Shown: piece by piece, positions 53,004-62,858 of the stretch
Numbering within the stretch: the first letter of the stretch is position 1
How the letters are laid out: each line of letters begins with the position of its first letter
Assembly (NCBI RefSeq): GCF_028583425.1
Contig: NC_072800.1
Coordinates: 91,915,001 to 91,979,000, forward strand
Direction: 5' to 3'
Length of the DNA stretch: 64,000 bases
Origin: Eublepharis macularius
Lineage: Eukaryota > Chordata > Lepidosauria > Squamata > Eublepharidae
The notes under the pieces: generated by a model
Databases searched by the model: none
What the model was told of the DNA's origin: nothing
The model's input: the letters and a program-made list of their open reading frames with translations, nothing else
Program-made: the position numbers and the translations under genes

Positions 53004-53249
53004 TCATGCAGGGATGTTTATACAGTCCCACCTATTGCAAATGATAGGGACACGTAAGAGAACAGAGCTTGTCTAAGATCACCAAGTTATGCTCATGATT
53101 GGACCTCCTGATGTATTATTTAACCTTTTTAAAAAGCAGCCCTGAAAGAGCCCCCCTCCCCATTTGAATGGTGGGCTTGTCCCCGCACATGCTGGTTTAG
53201 TATTAGTGTGGCAGGGCAATAATGGGACGTCCAAACCAGTGAATAGTTT

Positions 53250-53365
53250 CTGGTGGGTAGCTATGTTGGTCTGTAGTAGAAGAGCAAGATCTGGGTCCAG
53301 TAGCACCTTAAAGACCAACTAGATTTCCAGAGTATGAGCTTTGAACTATCAAAAGCTCATACCCT
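53250..53365 (+). repeat. foldback repeat family, single-arm copy
   Basis: 'agctatgttggtctgtagta', then 'gtccagtagcaccttaaaga', then 'agagtatgagctttgaacta'. Confidence 0.7.
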
Positions 53366-53669
53366 GGTTTAGCATTAAAAACACCCTTCTCCAGCTGCTA
53401 TTAGTATAGTTTTTAGACCTTGTATCAGTTTAGCTGTATTTTAAAATATTTTCATTATAAGTTGCCTTGAGAACTAAATATCAGCTGGGAGCGTGGGATG
53501 TAAGTAATAGTTCTACCTAAATATTAGGGCAATGTTTAATTTAAGTAAGAGGCTTTCAGCTAATCACGGGATTCCGGATGACAAAATTATCAGGGAAAGA
53601 TTATGGAAAATCAAGATCTGGGTGAGGGTAGCTGTGTCTGTGTGCACTCTGGTGTTGTTCAGTTCTTTT

Positions 53670-53832
53670 TCACACAGCTACAACAACAACAATATTCTAT
53701 TTATATACCACTCTTCAAGACAATTTGACACCCACTCAGAGCGGTTTGCAAAGTATGTTATTATTATCCCCACAACAATCACCCTGTGGGGTGGGTGGGG
53801 CTGAGAGAGCTCTAGGTTTCATAGCAAGTCTA
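53670..53832 (-). repeat. tRNA SINE 3' half, antisense
   Basis: Plus strand: 'tatttatataccactcttca', 'gagcggtttgcaaagtatgt' and 'caccctgtggggtgggtggg'. Complement of the family at 4,126-4,375. Confidence 0.7.
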
Positions 53833-54634
53833 CTTTGCCTAATAGAGCATAAACTTTGCTCTCACATGATCGATAGTTTGAGATTGTAGGTTTTAAAATA
53901 GGTAGCACAGGCAGTTGCCATGAGTAGGGGTGATTTTCTGGGTTGATTACTGCATATTTCTCATAAAGGGAAGGGGGGAACCAATGCAACATGAGCCGCT
54001 TTGTGTCTATAGTGCATTAATTTTTCATACCTTTCCCCTTCAAAGAGCTACATCATGCACATTAACACAGCACATTAACTTGTGCTGTGTGGCCTCATAT
54101 TGTGGACATTCATAGGAGTAAAAATCTCCTTTGTGGTGTGTTTTGTAAACCTAGGGGCTACAGAGTCAGAAATCATGAACAAATTTGAGGGGCAGTTTTT
54201 GAAATGAGTATATTGCTGTTTTGTTTCCAGAAATCAACGCAAGGCTGTACCCACCTGCTACTCCCCATGAAATGCCAAAGAGACGCATGGAAGCAAAATA
54301 GCACAGATGCTTTATTGACAGAAAGAAACAGTTCTCTGGGGGTAAATAGGCTTTAGTTACTGCAGCTTTGTATAGCCTTTCAAGCATTCTCAAAAACCAA
54401 AAGCAGCCAACAGCATAAGTAGCCATATACAGTACAAGCCAAATGGGAAGATTTTCCAGCAAAATTTGGAACTGGACTTTTTTATGTAATACACTCAGTC
54501 AACCCTGATTCCTCCTTCCTTTCACCAGCTTTTAAAAATCAACGGGCCTTATTGTCCAGCTTTCTTTTAACGTAGTGTAACCTTCTCTGCCTGTCACCTG
54601 TTAGGTTGGGTGGCAGACGCTTGCTGTCGCCTGA

Positions 54635-54899
54635 ATGGACAGGGACACTTTTGCTAGTTCTACTAAGTTTTTTCGCGATTACGGTGGCCCATCTCGGGGT
54701 GCCAGCTGCCAACCCCACGACCATGTTGACTACATCGAAAAGCCAGAAATATTCACTTATGCAGACTTTTTCAAGGATTACTTGATTCCCAACGACCCCT
54801 GTGTTTTCTCAGCTAAATTCACCGAGGGCTGGGGCAGCAGGAGGAAGTGGGTGACTCCAGATGGGAAACCAAACTTTGACTACCTGGTGCGGACTTTCG
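54635..54899 (+). CDS. JMJD4: JMJD4 coding exon 1
   Basis: Codes residues 1-88 plus one base. It reads MDRDTFASSTKFFRDYGG at the start and ends VRTF|g with donor gtaagt. The frame stays open into the intron for 136 bases, which is read-through only. The exon itself likely begins at 54,605. Confidence 0.96.
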
Positions 54900-57800
54900 G
54901 TAAGTTAGCTTTAAATGAACAGTTAGTGAATGTTGTTGGCCAGGATCTTGTTCCTGTTAAAGTGAAGACTTTTAGAGTAATTGTTGGCTTTTCTGCAAAA
55001 TATCGTTTGTGGTTGCCCACTTCAATTAGCAATTAATTCCTTTATTTTAGTTCTGTCTGCAAGATAGCTGTAATATCCCAGCTAGCATTATTCCAAAACC
55101 AGTAAATGAAAAAATCGTGTAAAGTGCTGTCAAGATGCAGCCAACTTGTGGAGACCCCATAAGGTTTTCAAGGCAAGAGATGTCAGAGGTGGTTTGCCGT
55201 TGCCTGCCTCTGTGTAGCTACCCTGGAGTATGGTAGTCTTCCATCCAAGTACTAACCAGGGCTAACCCTGCTTAGCTTGGGAGATCTGATGAGATTTGGC
55301 TAGCCCGGACTGTCCAGGTCAGGGTAAAGGTTGTACTAGGCTCTTAATTGGTCTCTGACAGAGTTCAGTCTAGATGATCTGCAAGTTTTCCCTTGTGACT
55401 TAAGTGTTTTATGTAGACCCCTGTCTATAGAGGTTTTGAAGAAGAAGGTTAAGCAAGCATCTTTTGCCTGTGCTTTAATTATGGCAATGCCTGTGTCAGG
55501 GTGGGTGGTGTTCAGCACGAACCATAGATCATGCACATGCTCTCTTAACAATCTGCATATTATACCCGAGTATCAAGTACGAAGCCAGAAGCATTCTAAG
55601 AAGCTGCTTTGTTACCATCCATGTGATGCCCGTGGAGTCAGGGTTGTATCTCCTGTCGTAAGGTGTGTCTGTGTTGGGGGCAGGTGATTATAATGCTTAG
55701 CATTTATATAGCATTTTAGAATGCCCAAGACGCTTCACAAACTCCTTATCTTTACAAGAACCCTGCGAGAGAGGCCAGCAGATTGGGTAGCAGGGCTAAG
55801 GCTCACAGTTTAGAGCTTTTGACAAGGTGAGGCTCAAACCAGTGGCTTCCTCATTCCTACCTCAGGCTTCTACCCAATCACAGCACCAGTTCTGACATAA
55901 ATGATCTTAGATATTGTTGGGAAACACACTTGTTTTGTTTTGTCGCATTTATACCCCGCCTTTCTCCCCAGTGGGGGCCCAAGGCAGCTTACATAGTTCT
56001 CCCTTCCTCCAATTTATTTTCACAACAACCCTGTGAGGTGAGTTAAGCTAAGAGTGTGTGACTGGCCCAAGATCCCCCAGTGAGCTTCCATGGCAGAGCA
56101 GGGATTTGAACCCAGGTCTCCCAGATCCTAGACCAGCAGTCGCTCGCTACTACACCACGCTGGCTCTTAGGATCCAAGGCTACAGATTAATTACATTTAT
56201 CTGTATTTCATCTTTATTTTGATCATGAGCTGGTGTAAAATTAAGGAAAGCTCACGACAGCATTTTTTTTCTGTAGGCATGTGAGTGCCAGAAGAAAACA
56301 TTAATACTAATTCATAATAATCAAGGTCTGACAGTTGCTTCAAAACACAAGTATTATTAAAAGAACTGTTCTGGTTTAGGGCGGCTCTGCTGGTTAATTC
56401 TTCTGCAAGTACGTGTCCTGGCATTCGGTGAATCAGGAAGCAGTTGAAGGAAGTTCCTTTCCTTTGTTGTGCTTTGGATCACTCAGCAGTGCCTCATAGG
56501 TGACTGGCACAGCTGACAGGCTGGAGGCCCTAATGCTCCTTTATCAGTAACCCCAATATGACTTCCAGTATTCTCCCCAAAGGGCTGAAAGAGTTTATCT
56601 TTCAGGGGAGGCTGTAGTACCTGTTGCCAACTGTGATGTCAAGGAGTACAATTCTAACCCAAAGGAACATCTCAAACTCAAGGAGTACATAAGTTATTGG
56701 AAAGACCACATTAAAAAAAATTACCGCTCACCCCGAGGGTGCCTTTACCTCAAGGACTGGCACCTGCACAGGTAAGCAAAGCCTTGGAACTCCTCAGCAT
56801 GCTCTTACGAAGTCTTGGAATGCTGCTGGATTGCACCTCTGATGTTCCCTTACCAAAATTATACCGCTTTTGGACGCACCCTTTTTAGTAGCCATCTGTG
56901 TTGAAAATATAGCCGTGGCTGCAACCCAAGGCTAAACTCATGGTTGCAACTGCATGGTAGGAGATCACAAATACAAATAGATGCTGGTTCGGCTTGCCTG
57001 GTATTATCTGCTCCTTCCTATGCTGAATGCACTTTTTCTTTCTCCCATGTCTGCACGCATTTGAGTTATGCAAGTTACCTGCATGAGAAGACTTTTTTTC
57101 CTTCTCTGGCTCCTTTTTGTATTAGTCTTCTTTTTTATACGTTTGCATATTTGCACTATGGCTGATATCTGTGATTCTGGAACCGTTAAACAAAGGTAGA
57201 GAAGTCTGTTGAAGCCGGGTAACAGATGGCACAGGGACATTACTGGCTCCCCTGACACTTGATGCTTGCAATTCATATGCTGGATAGGATTTGTGCTTTC
57301 CTGTGTTTCTATTGCACTGCAAGTCGAAGTATGGATTTTTTTTTTGTCAATTGTAAACTTTGTTATCTGAATCCTAGTTCTAGAGTCAGAAAAGGTCTTA
57401 AAGGCCTTTGGGTTTAACTCCTTATTAAATGCAAAAATGCTGAAGCATCTCTGGAAGGCGATTTTCCTGCCTCTGCTTCCGGAGGGCCCCTCTCCCCAGT
57501 TAATTGCTTCCATTGTTGAACTTCCCCGATTGTCAGGATGTTTCTCCTAATACTCGACGGAAAACTGCCTTCTAACTGCACGAGTCTTTGTCCTCTTCCA
57601 TGGGCTGGCTTTTTGCAGAGCTGGAGAACTCAGTGGTGCTAAAAATAGGTACTGAATGCCTAGCGCAAGCAAGGCCTGACTGTGCTGCAAAAAAGGAACA
57701 CCTGAGCAGCATAAATGATTCTCTGCTCTCTGGCTGATAAATGTGCCATGTTCCAGCTTGACATTTATTGGCTACAGGCCACATGCAGAATGAACTGCAA

Positions 57801-60800
57801 GTTGGAAAATATACCTGTAGAAGACCTCTGCCCACGGCCATTAATTTCTTCTCAATGAAATGATTTGCATATTTTTTTGTTTCCCGATCACGATCAAGTT
57901 CTGTAATGCTGATTATCAGTGATGTGGGCATTCCAGAAAAATTTAAACCAGCAAAAACTTTCCAGAAAATTATTGATGTCCTGAATATAATGGCATCTGA
58001 TTTACAGTGAAATCTTAAGCAGAGTTACTCCGTCTAAGCCCGTCGATTTCCATGCTTAGGATTTCATTGTTAGTGTATTCATTTTGACATATTTAGAAAA
58101 TAAATTTTACAAACATCCTGTGTTAATTGTATGTCCCAATTACAAAAAATTGTTGAACTGAAATATTTGGGGCGGGGGGTGGGAATCAAGTGTGGTTTGA
58201 ATGATATGTTCAAACCAATTCAAAACTTTTTTGGAAATTATTTTTACTAGACTAGTTCTTGTAAAAGATCTGCATGCACTTTACTTAACGCTGTTTAAAT
58301 TTGGGACAAAGACAGTAAAAACTAATTTTAGCACACTCAAAGAGCTCTGCATGATTTGCCATGGGCGTGGGTGTCCACTCGTCCATTTCAGTGGAATTTA
58401 ACTCTCATCCATACAGTTCAGTAGAGCACCTCATCAGTTGCAGTACGTGTTAATTCTGTATTATTACATTGATTATATCCCTTCCCCCATGTGAGCAGAG
58501 ATGTAAGATCTGATTCAACCTACATAGCCGATCAGGTGAATCATAATTAAAAAAAATTGTATTATGTGTTTGTAACTTTATTCTTTTTCCCCACGTTCAC
58601 AGAATTATAAAACATACACGTACACTCAATTCTTAGGGATAATTACTTGGAAAACATCAATTACAGCTTTGGAACAGCCAAGCTTTCTTAATATTATATT
58701 GGCTGCAGAGGCCATTCCTTAATTCAGTGAAACAGTGACTCTCAAGAAGCAGGAACATTTTCCTTGGAGAAATAAAGCAGTGGAAAGTTCTAGCTCCGTA
58801 TCTCTGCTGATTATCCTTAAAGGTAGACGAGTAACTCTGCAGCTAGTTTATTCTCCTGACTCTTTGATCATCTTGTGACTGTAAAAGAGCTGTCTTCTAA
58901 AACCTTCAAACCACTGGAATTGGATCTGTGATCTGATGAAAAGTGAAGTATTTGGATCACTGTGGTGCCCCTCGTTTATCCAGTGTTTCAGCTGTAAAGG
59001 CTGGTTCAAACGTTACTGTGAGTAGCTGCTTTGCAACCCCTGCTACACACCTCCATTTGTGTGAGCTGTGTAAGGAGCAAACTGGAAGCTCATGAATCTC
59101 AACTGAGCGGTTTTCCATGATTTCTGAAATTTTATTGTAGAACATTTAGTTGAGATTCTTTAGTTCCTCAAGAACTGGGTGGACCCTTGAGAGTGGGCAC
59201 ATCAGTGCAAAGTAATAACTAAGACCTGGAATTAGGTAACTCATGACAGGCAGGTGATGTGGGAACTCAATAAATGGCATGTTTGGGACCAGTGTGCCAA
59301 GTGCAAAAGTTAGGCAGGTCTTGACTCATTTTTCTTTCTGCCTTTTCCAAAACTGTCTCTTTAAGGGATTTCCCAGAACAAGATGTTTACACCACACCAA
59401 TCTACTTCTCTTCTGACTGGCTGAATGAATACTGGGATGCCATAAAAGTGGATGACTATCGCTTTGTCTATATGGGACCCAAGGGCTCATGGTAAAGCCA
59501 AGGGGATGCTTCCATGTGTTTTCTTTGGACTGATAGCTAGTGTTAAAGAGGCTAAGCATGGGATTTAATTCCAGATGAATGGGCATAGGGTGTAATTGAA
59601 ACCATTGCTTAGGAGGAAGGCAAGGACCATGCACCTACTCAGAAAACTGTTTTACAGCCTTAAATGTTGTGTACCTTTTTCTACATTAGGGGAAAGTAAT
59701 ATCTCCCTCTCACAAGGGCAGATGAAGTTTAGTTCTCAATATTCTGTGTATTGTCTAATCTCTTCCATACCATAGCATGCTGTGTGGCTATATGAAGATG
59801 TTTTGAGTCCATCTCTTAAGAGAAGCTGTCTGGGAACTTCTGATTTCCCTTAAAGGAGATCTGTCCAAGCTTATTTGTAGAAAGATGCAGTGTGCACACT
59901 TGACGTCTTAAGACCATACTGTGCATGTACGTCTTTGCAGATACATCTGTAAAAGACTGTCTACCAGAGGTTGCAAAAGGAAGGCAAACTAGTTTTCATG
60001 GATGTCAGCCTGTGATTGCCTGATGGATCCCTGTACTTTAAAGCAGGGCCCCTGAATGGATTCCAGCTAGAGGGGAATGAATGCAAACGTATGATTATAT
60101 GTATTTCTGTTTTAGAGTAAAATAGCAGTCCCTTGAGAGGCCATGATGCAGTTAGGGGTAGGCAGATCAAGATGGGTAGCTGTGTTAGTCTGTCCGTAGC
60201 ACTAGAAAAGAGCAAGAGTCCAGTAGCACCTATAAGACCCAATAAAATTTGTGGTAGGATATGAGACTCAAAAGCTCATACCCTACAAGAAGTGTTGTTA
60301 GTCTTACAGGTGCTACTAGACTCTTGCTCTTTTCTACTGTTAGGGGGTAGGCAGTCTCTTTTAGTCCCAGTGCACAGAAACCTGTGTTATCCACCCATGA
60401 AGATACTGGTTTTCCACCAAATTAAAATGAGGTGAGAATTGTACTTAAGACACACCGAAAACAACTTGGTGTGCTGCCAGTGTCTCAGGGGCTTGTTTTG
60501 ATCCCTTGCCCTGAATGCCAAGCAAAATGGTCTGGCACGCCACAATTAGCATGCATGCGCTAGGTTTGACTGCCCCTTCTTTAAATGTTAGGGAACCTGT
60601 GAGAACACGGACCCTTTTACAAACCTGCCTCTGCTATGCCAGAACCTATTTCTAATCTCCTGATTTGCCTCGCAGGACTCCCTTTCATGCAGATGTCTTC
60701 CGCTCCTACAGTTGGTCAGCCAATATCTGTGGGAAAAAGAAGTGGCTGATATTTCCCCCGGGGCAAGAGGAAAACCTTCGAGACCGCCACGGCCACTTGC

Positions 60801-62858
60801 CCTTTGACATCACTGCACCTGACCTGAAGAACAGCAATCTTTACCCTCGCTATGCCCAGAGCACTGCTCCTGTTGAAATCATACAGGAAGCCGGGGAAAT
60901 AGTCTTCATTCCCAGTGGGTGGCACCATCAGGTTTATAATCTGGTAAGACATTTCAGAGTGCGAATGTCATCCTTTGGGTTCCATGGAATTTCACTGCCC
61001 CAGTACATGGATTTCTGGAGTATTTTTTGACTTAGGTACAAAACAGTGAATAGGGAAAGGATCATAACTCTCTGGCAGAACAGATGCTTTGCATGTAGAA
61101 GGTCCCAAGTTTAGCCACAGCATCTCCAGTTAAAAAGATGCATTCAGGCTTCTTCAGGATTCAGGATAATCATCTTGAGCAGGGCTAGGCAGGACTTCTT
61201 CCTGGAGAGTAACTGCTGCATGGACTGGTGGTCTAACTCTGTGTTAAGCACCAAGTCTTTCCAGTGCTGTCACATTCTGTGACATTACACCGGCTCACTC
61301 TTGGGAAGCGAACCATGTTTAGGATTTGAGCAATATTTTTTGTCCTTATGTATAATAGTTATTAAAAGTAATTATTAGGATCTGGAATAATTAGATGAGT
61401 AATTTTTAATCCTAAATATATAGCCACCTTGCCAAAGGAAAGTGCCTCTGCTAGTGGTACCTATCCATTGGATCCAACTCTGGAATTCCGCCGTATAGAT
61501 CAGCAGGCAACAGTGTCTGCTCCTGCCCCTGGCTACGGTAAGAGGGATAAATATATGGGTCTGCCACTCCTTTCAGGAGGATACCATCTCAGTCAACCAT
61601 AACTGGGTGAATGGGTGCAACGTGGCTATCATGTGGAGCTTCCTCCAAGATGAACTCGCCGCTGTCCAACGGGAGATCAGAGAATGGAGAGAGACGATGG
61701 AAGATTGGAACCTGCAGTGTCAGGTAGAGCCAGCCATCTGAGAATATGCAAGGGGGATTTATTCCAGAGGGGTAGCTGTGCTAGGCTTCTTCAGTCAAAA
61801 TAACAGAGCTTTGTGGCATCGTAAGACTATCAGAAATATTATGGCAGAAGCTTTTGTGATCCAGAGCTCACTTGGTCAGTTACAGGAAACGTTAACATTC
61901 AGTCAGCAGCAAGATAACGCTTCCCGTATCTGACCAAGTGGGCTCAGTATAGTAAGTGTTGCTGCCAGAGTAGCTGTGAGAGTCTTCATGGTTCCACAAG
62001 ACCTTTGGTTGAACTGAGCATAGAAACCCCTGCAAGGCAACAAAGGAGCATCACCAGCCGTGATACAGCAGGATTAGCAGCAAACGATTTGTACGGTTGC
62101 TGCACGCATTATATATAAAAAAAATACAGCAGCACATAATCTGGACGACCACCTTTTTCGCCATTTCCAGAGCATTGTAACAGGGAGATACGTGAGAGTT
62201 AGTTAAATATTCCCAGGTCTCCCAGGAGGCAGTGGACAGCCGGCGTAGTCTAGTGCTTAGAGAGCTGGGTTAAGGCATTGGCGCCCCGGTCTTCCCAGTC
62301 CATCAGTGCCCGTGGGGCCAGGCATTATTCTCTCGGCCATTTTCCTCACGGTGTGAGGATGCATATGAGAAGGGGAGACTTGCATAAGCGTCTCTGAGCA
62401 CCTTAGAGGAAAGGTGAGAGAGAGAGAGATGTTTTTGAAAATAATCTTGGAATTGGATCATGCCCATTACATCCGACACGGAAATGGGTGCTCATGTCAG
62501 GAAGTGGAAGGTTGATGGCCTTTGACCTTTTCTTTCACCTCCACAGGTATTGATGAAGTCTTACACAGGCATAGACTACAAGGAGTTCTACAAGTTCCTA
62601 AAGATCATTGCCGAAAACCGGATTTTCGTCCTTGAGCACCACCATTCTGAGGAAGAGGCCTCCAAGCATTCCTACCGAGCTGCCATCTCCGGCTTGGGAA
62701 TGCTGCATGCCGTCTTTGATTTAAAACGGACTGCAAAGGTGTTGACTTCTTTGAATGCCAACGAGGAATTCAAGAAACTGAGCCCCGAGAAACTCGCCCC
62801 GCCTCCTCAGGCACTCCTACACCGTCTGAAAGCAGCAATAGATACAGCCCTCCTCTAG
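54635..62858 (+). CDS. JMJD4: JMJD4, Fe(II)/2-oxoglutarate JmjC hydroxylase (whole coding span)
   Basis: Exons 54,635-54,899, 56,606-56,771, 59,366-59,491, 60,676-60,943, 61,577-61,723 and 62,547-62,858 join in frame to 427 residues plus stop, close to human JMJD4 throughout (GWGSRRKWVTPDG, EYNSNPKEH, SPRGCLYLKDWHL, SGWHHQVYNL, DTISVNHNWVNG). The JmjC fold carries the iron triad His190-x-Asp192 and His270; the lysine-rich CGKKKW strand (204-209) should hold 2-oxoglutarate. The mammalian enzyme hydroxylates a lysine in the NIKS motif of release factor eRF1 and helps stop-codon reading. No signal peptide is seen; the protein is likely cytosolic. The ATG at 54,635 aligns with human MDRET. It probably shares a promoter with SNAP47. 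Confidence 0.97.
55115..55325 (-). repeat. 5S-rRNA-derived SINE, copy 5, antisense
   Basis: Plus strand: 'gaccccataaggttttcaag', 'catccaagtactaaccaggg' and 'ctaaccctgcttagcttggg'. The complement carries the 5S rRNA core 'ggttagtacttggatgg'. Confidence 0.88.
55685..55880 (-). repeat. worn SINE, antisense
   Basis: 'cttagcatttatatagcatt', 'aagaaccctgcgagagaggc' and 'gaggctcaaaccagtggctt' follow a SINE order. Family uncertain. Confidence 0.45.
55925..56168 (-). repeat. tRNA-derived SINE, antisense, full-length-like
   Basis: Plus strand: 'ataccccgcctttctcccca', 'acaaccctgtgaggtgagtt' and 'agcttccatggcagagcagg', 'gatttgaacccaggtctccc' (B box complement) and 'tactacaccacgctggctct' (A box complement). 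The best Sauria-type SINE copy in the window. Confidence 0.92.
56606..56771 (+). CDS. JMJD4: JMJD4 coding exon 2
   Basis: Acceptor 'tatctttcag|gggagg', donor 'cctgcacag|gtaagc'. Codes GEAVVPVANCDVKEYNSNPK, EHLKLKEYISYWKDHIKKNY and RSPRGCLYLKDWHLHR, matching human VVVPVANCGVQEYNSNPKEH. Phase 1 in, phase 2 out. Confidence 0.96.
56772..59365 (+). other. JMJD4: JMJD4 intron 3 (2.6 kb)
   Basis: A short palindromic repeat lies at 58,003-58,077. The rest (56,772-58,002 and 58,078-59,365) shows no gene or clear repeat. Antisense frames near 57,004-57,513 have no family resemblance. Confidence 0.65.
58003..58077. repeat. short palindromic repeat, third copy
   Basis: 'cagtgaaatcttaagcagag' and 'gcttaggatttcattgttag' are the worn inverted arms. 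Confidence 0.75.
59366..59491 (+). CDS. JMJD4: JMJD4 coding exon 3
   Basis: Acceptor 'gtctctttaag|ggattt', donor 'ggctcatg|gtaaag'. Codes DFPEQDVYTTPIYFSSDWLN and EYWDAIKVDDYRFVYMGPKG, then S and two bases of Trp186. Matches human VYFSSDWLNEFWDALDVDDY. Confidence 0.96.
59492..60675 (+). other. JMJD4: JMJD4 intron 4
   Basis: Holds the palindromic foldback repeat at 60,172-60,345. Nothing else was recognised in 59,492-60,171 or 60,346-60,675. Confidence 0.65.
60172..60345. repeat. foldback MITE-like repeat, palindromic copy, variant 2
   Basis: 'gtagctgtgttagtctgtcc', 'gagcaagagtccagtagcac' and the inverted 'gtgctactagactcttgctc'. The arms are about 65 bases. Confidence 0.8.
60676..60943 (+). 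CDS. JMJD4: JMJD4 coding exon 4 (catalytic core)
   Basis: Acceptor 'ttgcctcgcag|gactcc', donor 'tataatctg|gtaaga'. Contains TPFHADVFRSYSW with the His190-Ala-Asp192 iron pair, CGKKKWLIFPPGQEE, and IPSGWHHQVYNL with the distal His270. The frame reads on past the donor to 61,030, which is intron. Confidence 0.97.
60944..61576 (+). other. JMJD4: JMJD4 intron 5
   Basis: Carries a sense tRNA SINE of the second type at 61,045-61,255; nothing recognised in the remaining 321 bases. Confidence 0.7.
61045..61255 (+). repeat. second-type tRNA SINE, sense
   Basis: 'cagatgctttgcatgtagaa', 'ggtcccaagtttagccacag' (worn B box) and 'catctccagttaaaaagatg'. Sense copy of the family at 34,895 and 48,890. Confidence 0.75.
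61577..61723 (+). CDS. JMJD4: JMJD4 coding exon 5
   Basis: Acceptor 'ctcctttcag|gaggat', donor 'cagtgtcag|gtagag'. 49 codons: EDTISVNHNWVNGCNVAIMW, SFLQDELAAVQREIREWRET and MEDWNLQCQ. Matches human DDTISINHNWVNGFNLANMW. The exon is in phase 0 at both ends and was too short to stand out as an open frame. Confidence 0.96.
61724..62546 (+). other. JMJD4: JMJD4 intron 6
   Basis: A worn foldback-repeat copy is at about 61,765-61,870 ('ggtagctgtgctaggcttct', 'agagctcacttggtcagtta') and a tRNA SINE at 62,225-62,425. Nothing recognised in between. Confidence 0.6.
62225..62425 (+). repeat. degenerate tRNA SINE, sense
   Basis: 'cggcgtagtctagtgcttag' resembles an A box. 'attttcctcacggtgtgagg' and 'gcgtctctgagcacctta' follow the SINE body order. 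Worn. Confidence 0.6.
62547..62858 (+). CDS. JMJD4: JMJD4 last coding exon
   Basis: Acceptor 'ttcacctccacag|gtattg'; the stop TAG is at 62,856-62,858. Codes residues 325-427: VLMKSYTGIDYKEFYKFLKI, then IAENRIFVLEHHHSEEE ... LLHRLKAAIDTALL. The human counterpart is SCSGINFEEFYHFLKVIAEK. This is the helical C-terminal part. Confidence 0.96.
   Translation, partial: VLMKSYTGIDYKEFYKFLKIIAENRIFVLEHHHSEEEASKHSYRAAISGLGMLHAVFDLKRTAKVLTSLNANEEFKKLSPEKLAPPPQALLHRLKAAIDTALL

Larger units (their letters stand above)
52026..54604 (+). other. JMJD4: JMJD4 first intron (inferred)
   Basis: Contains a G-rich purine stretch (52,060-52,260), 'ttgccaac' repeat copy B (52,390-52,600), a short palindromic repeat (52,908-53,003), a foldback repeat (53,250-53,365) and an antisense tRNA SINE (53,670-53,832). 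Nothing was recognised in 52,601-52,907 or 53,833-54,604. Confidence 0.55.
54900..56605 (+). other. JMJD4: JMJD4 intron 2
   Basis: Holds an antisense 5S SINE (55,115-55,325), a worn antisense SINE (55,685-55,880) and a full antisense tRNA SINE (55,925-56,168). Nothing was recognised in 55,326-55,684 or 56,169-56,605. Confidence 0.8.

Noticed and set aside
54900-55036. Extension of JMJD4 exon 1 as an open frame
   Set aside because: The frame runs past a good donor (gtaagt at 54,900) and loses similarity to JMJD4 at once, while exon 2 at 56,606 continues the protein perfectly.
57004-57513. 169-codon minus-strand frame in JMJD4 intron 3
   Set aside because: Lys/Thr/Ser-rich, no motif, inside an intron of the opposite gene. 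Treated as chance.
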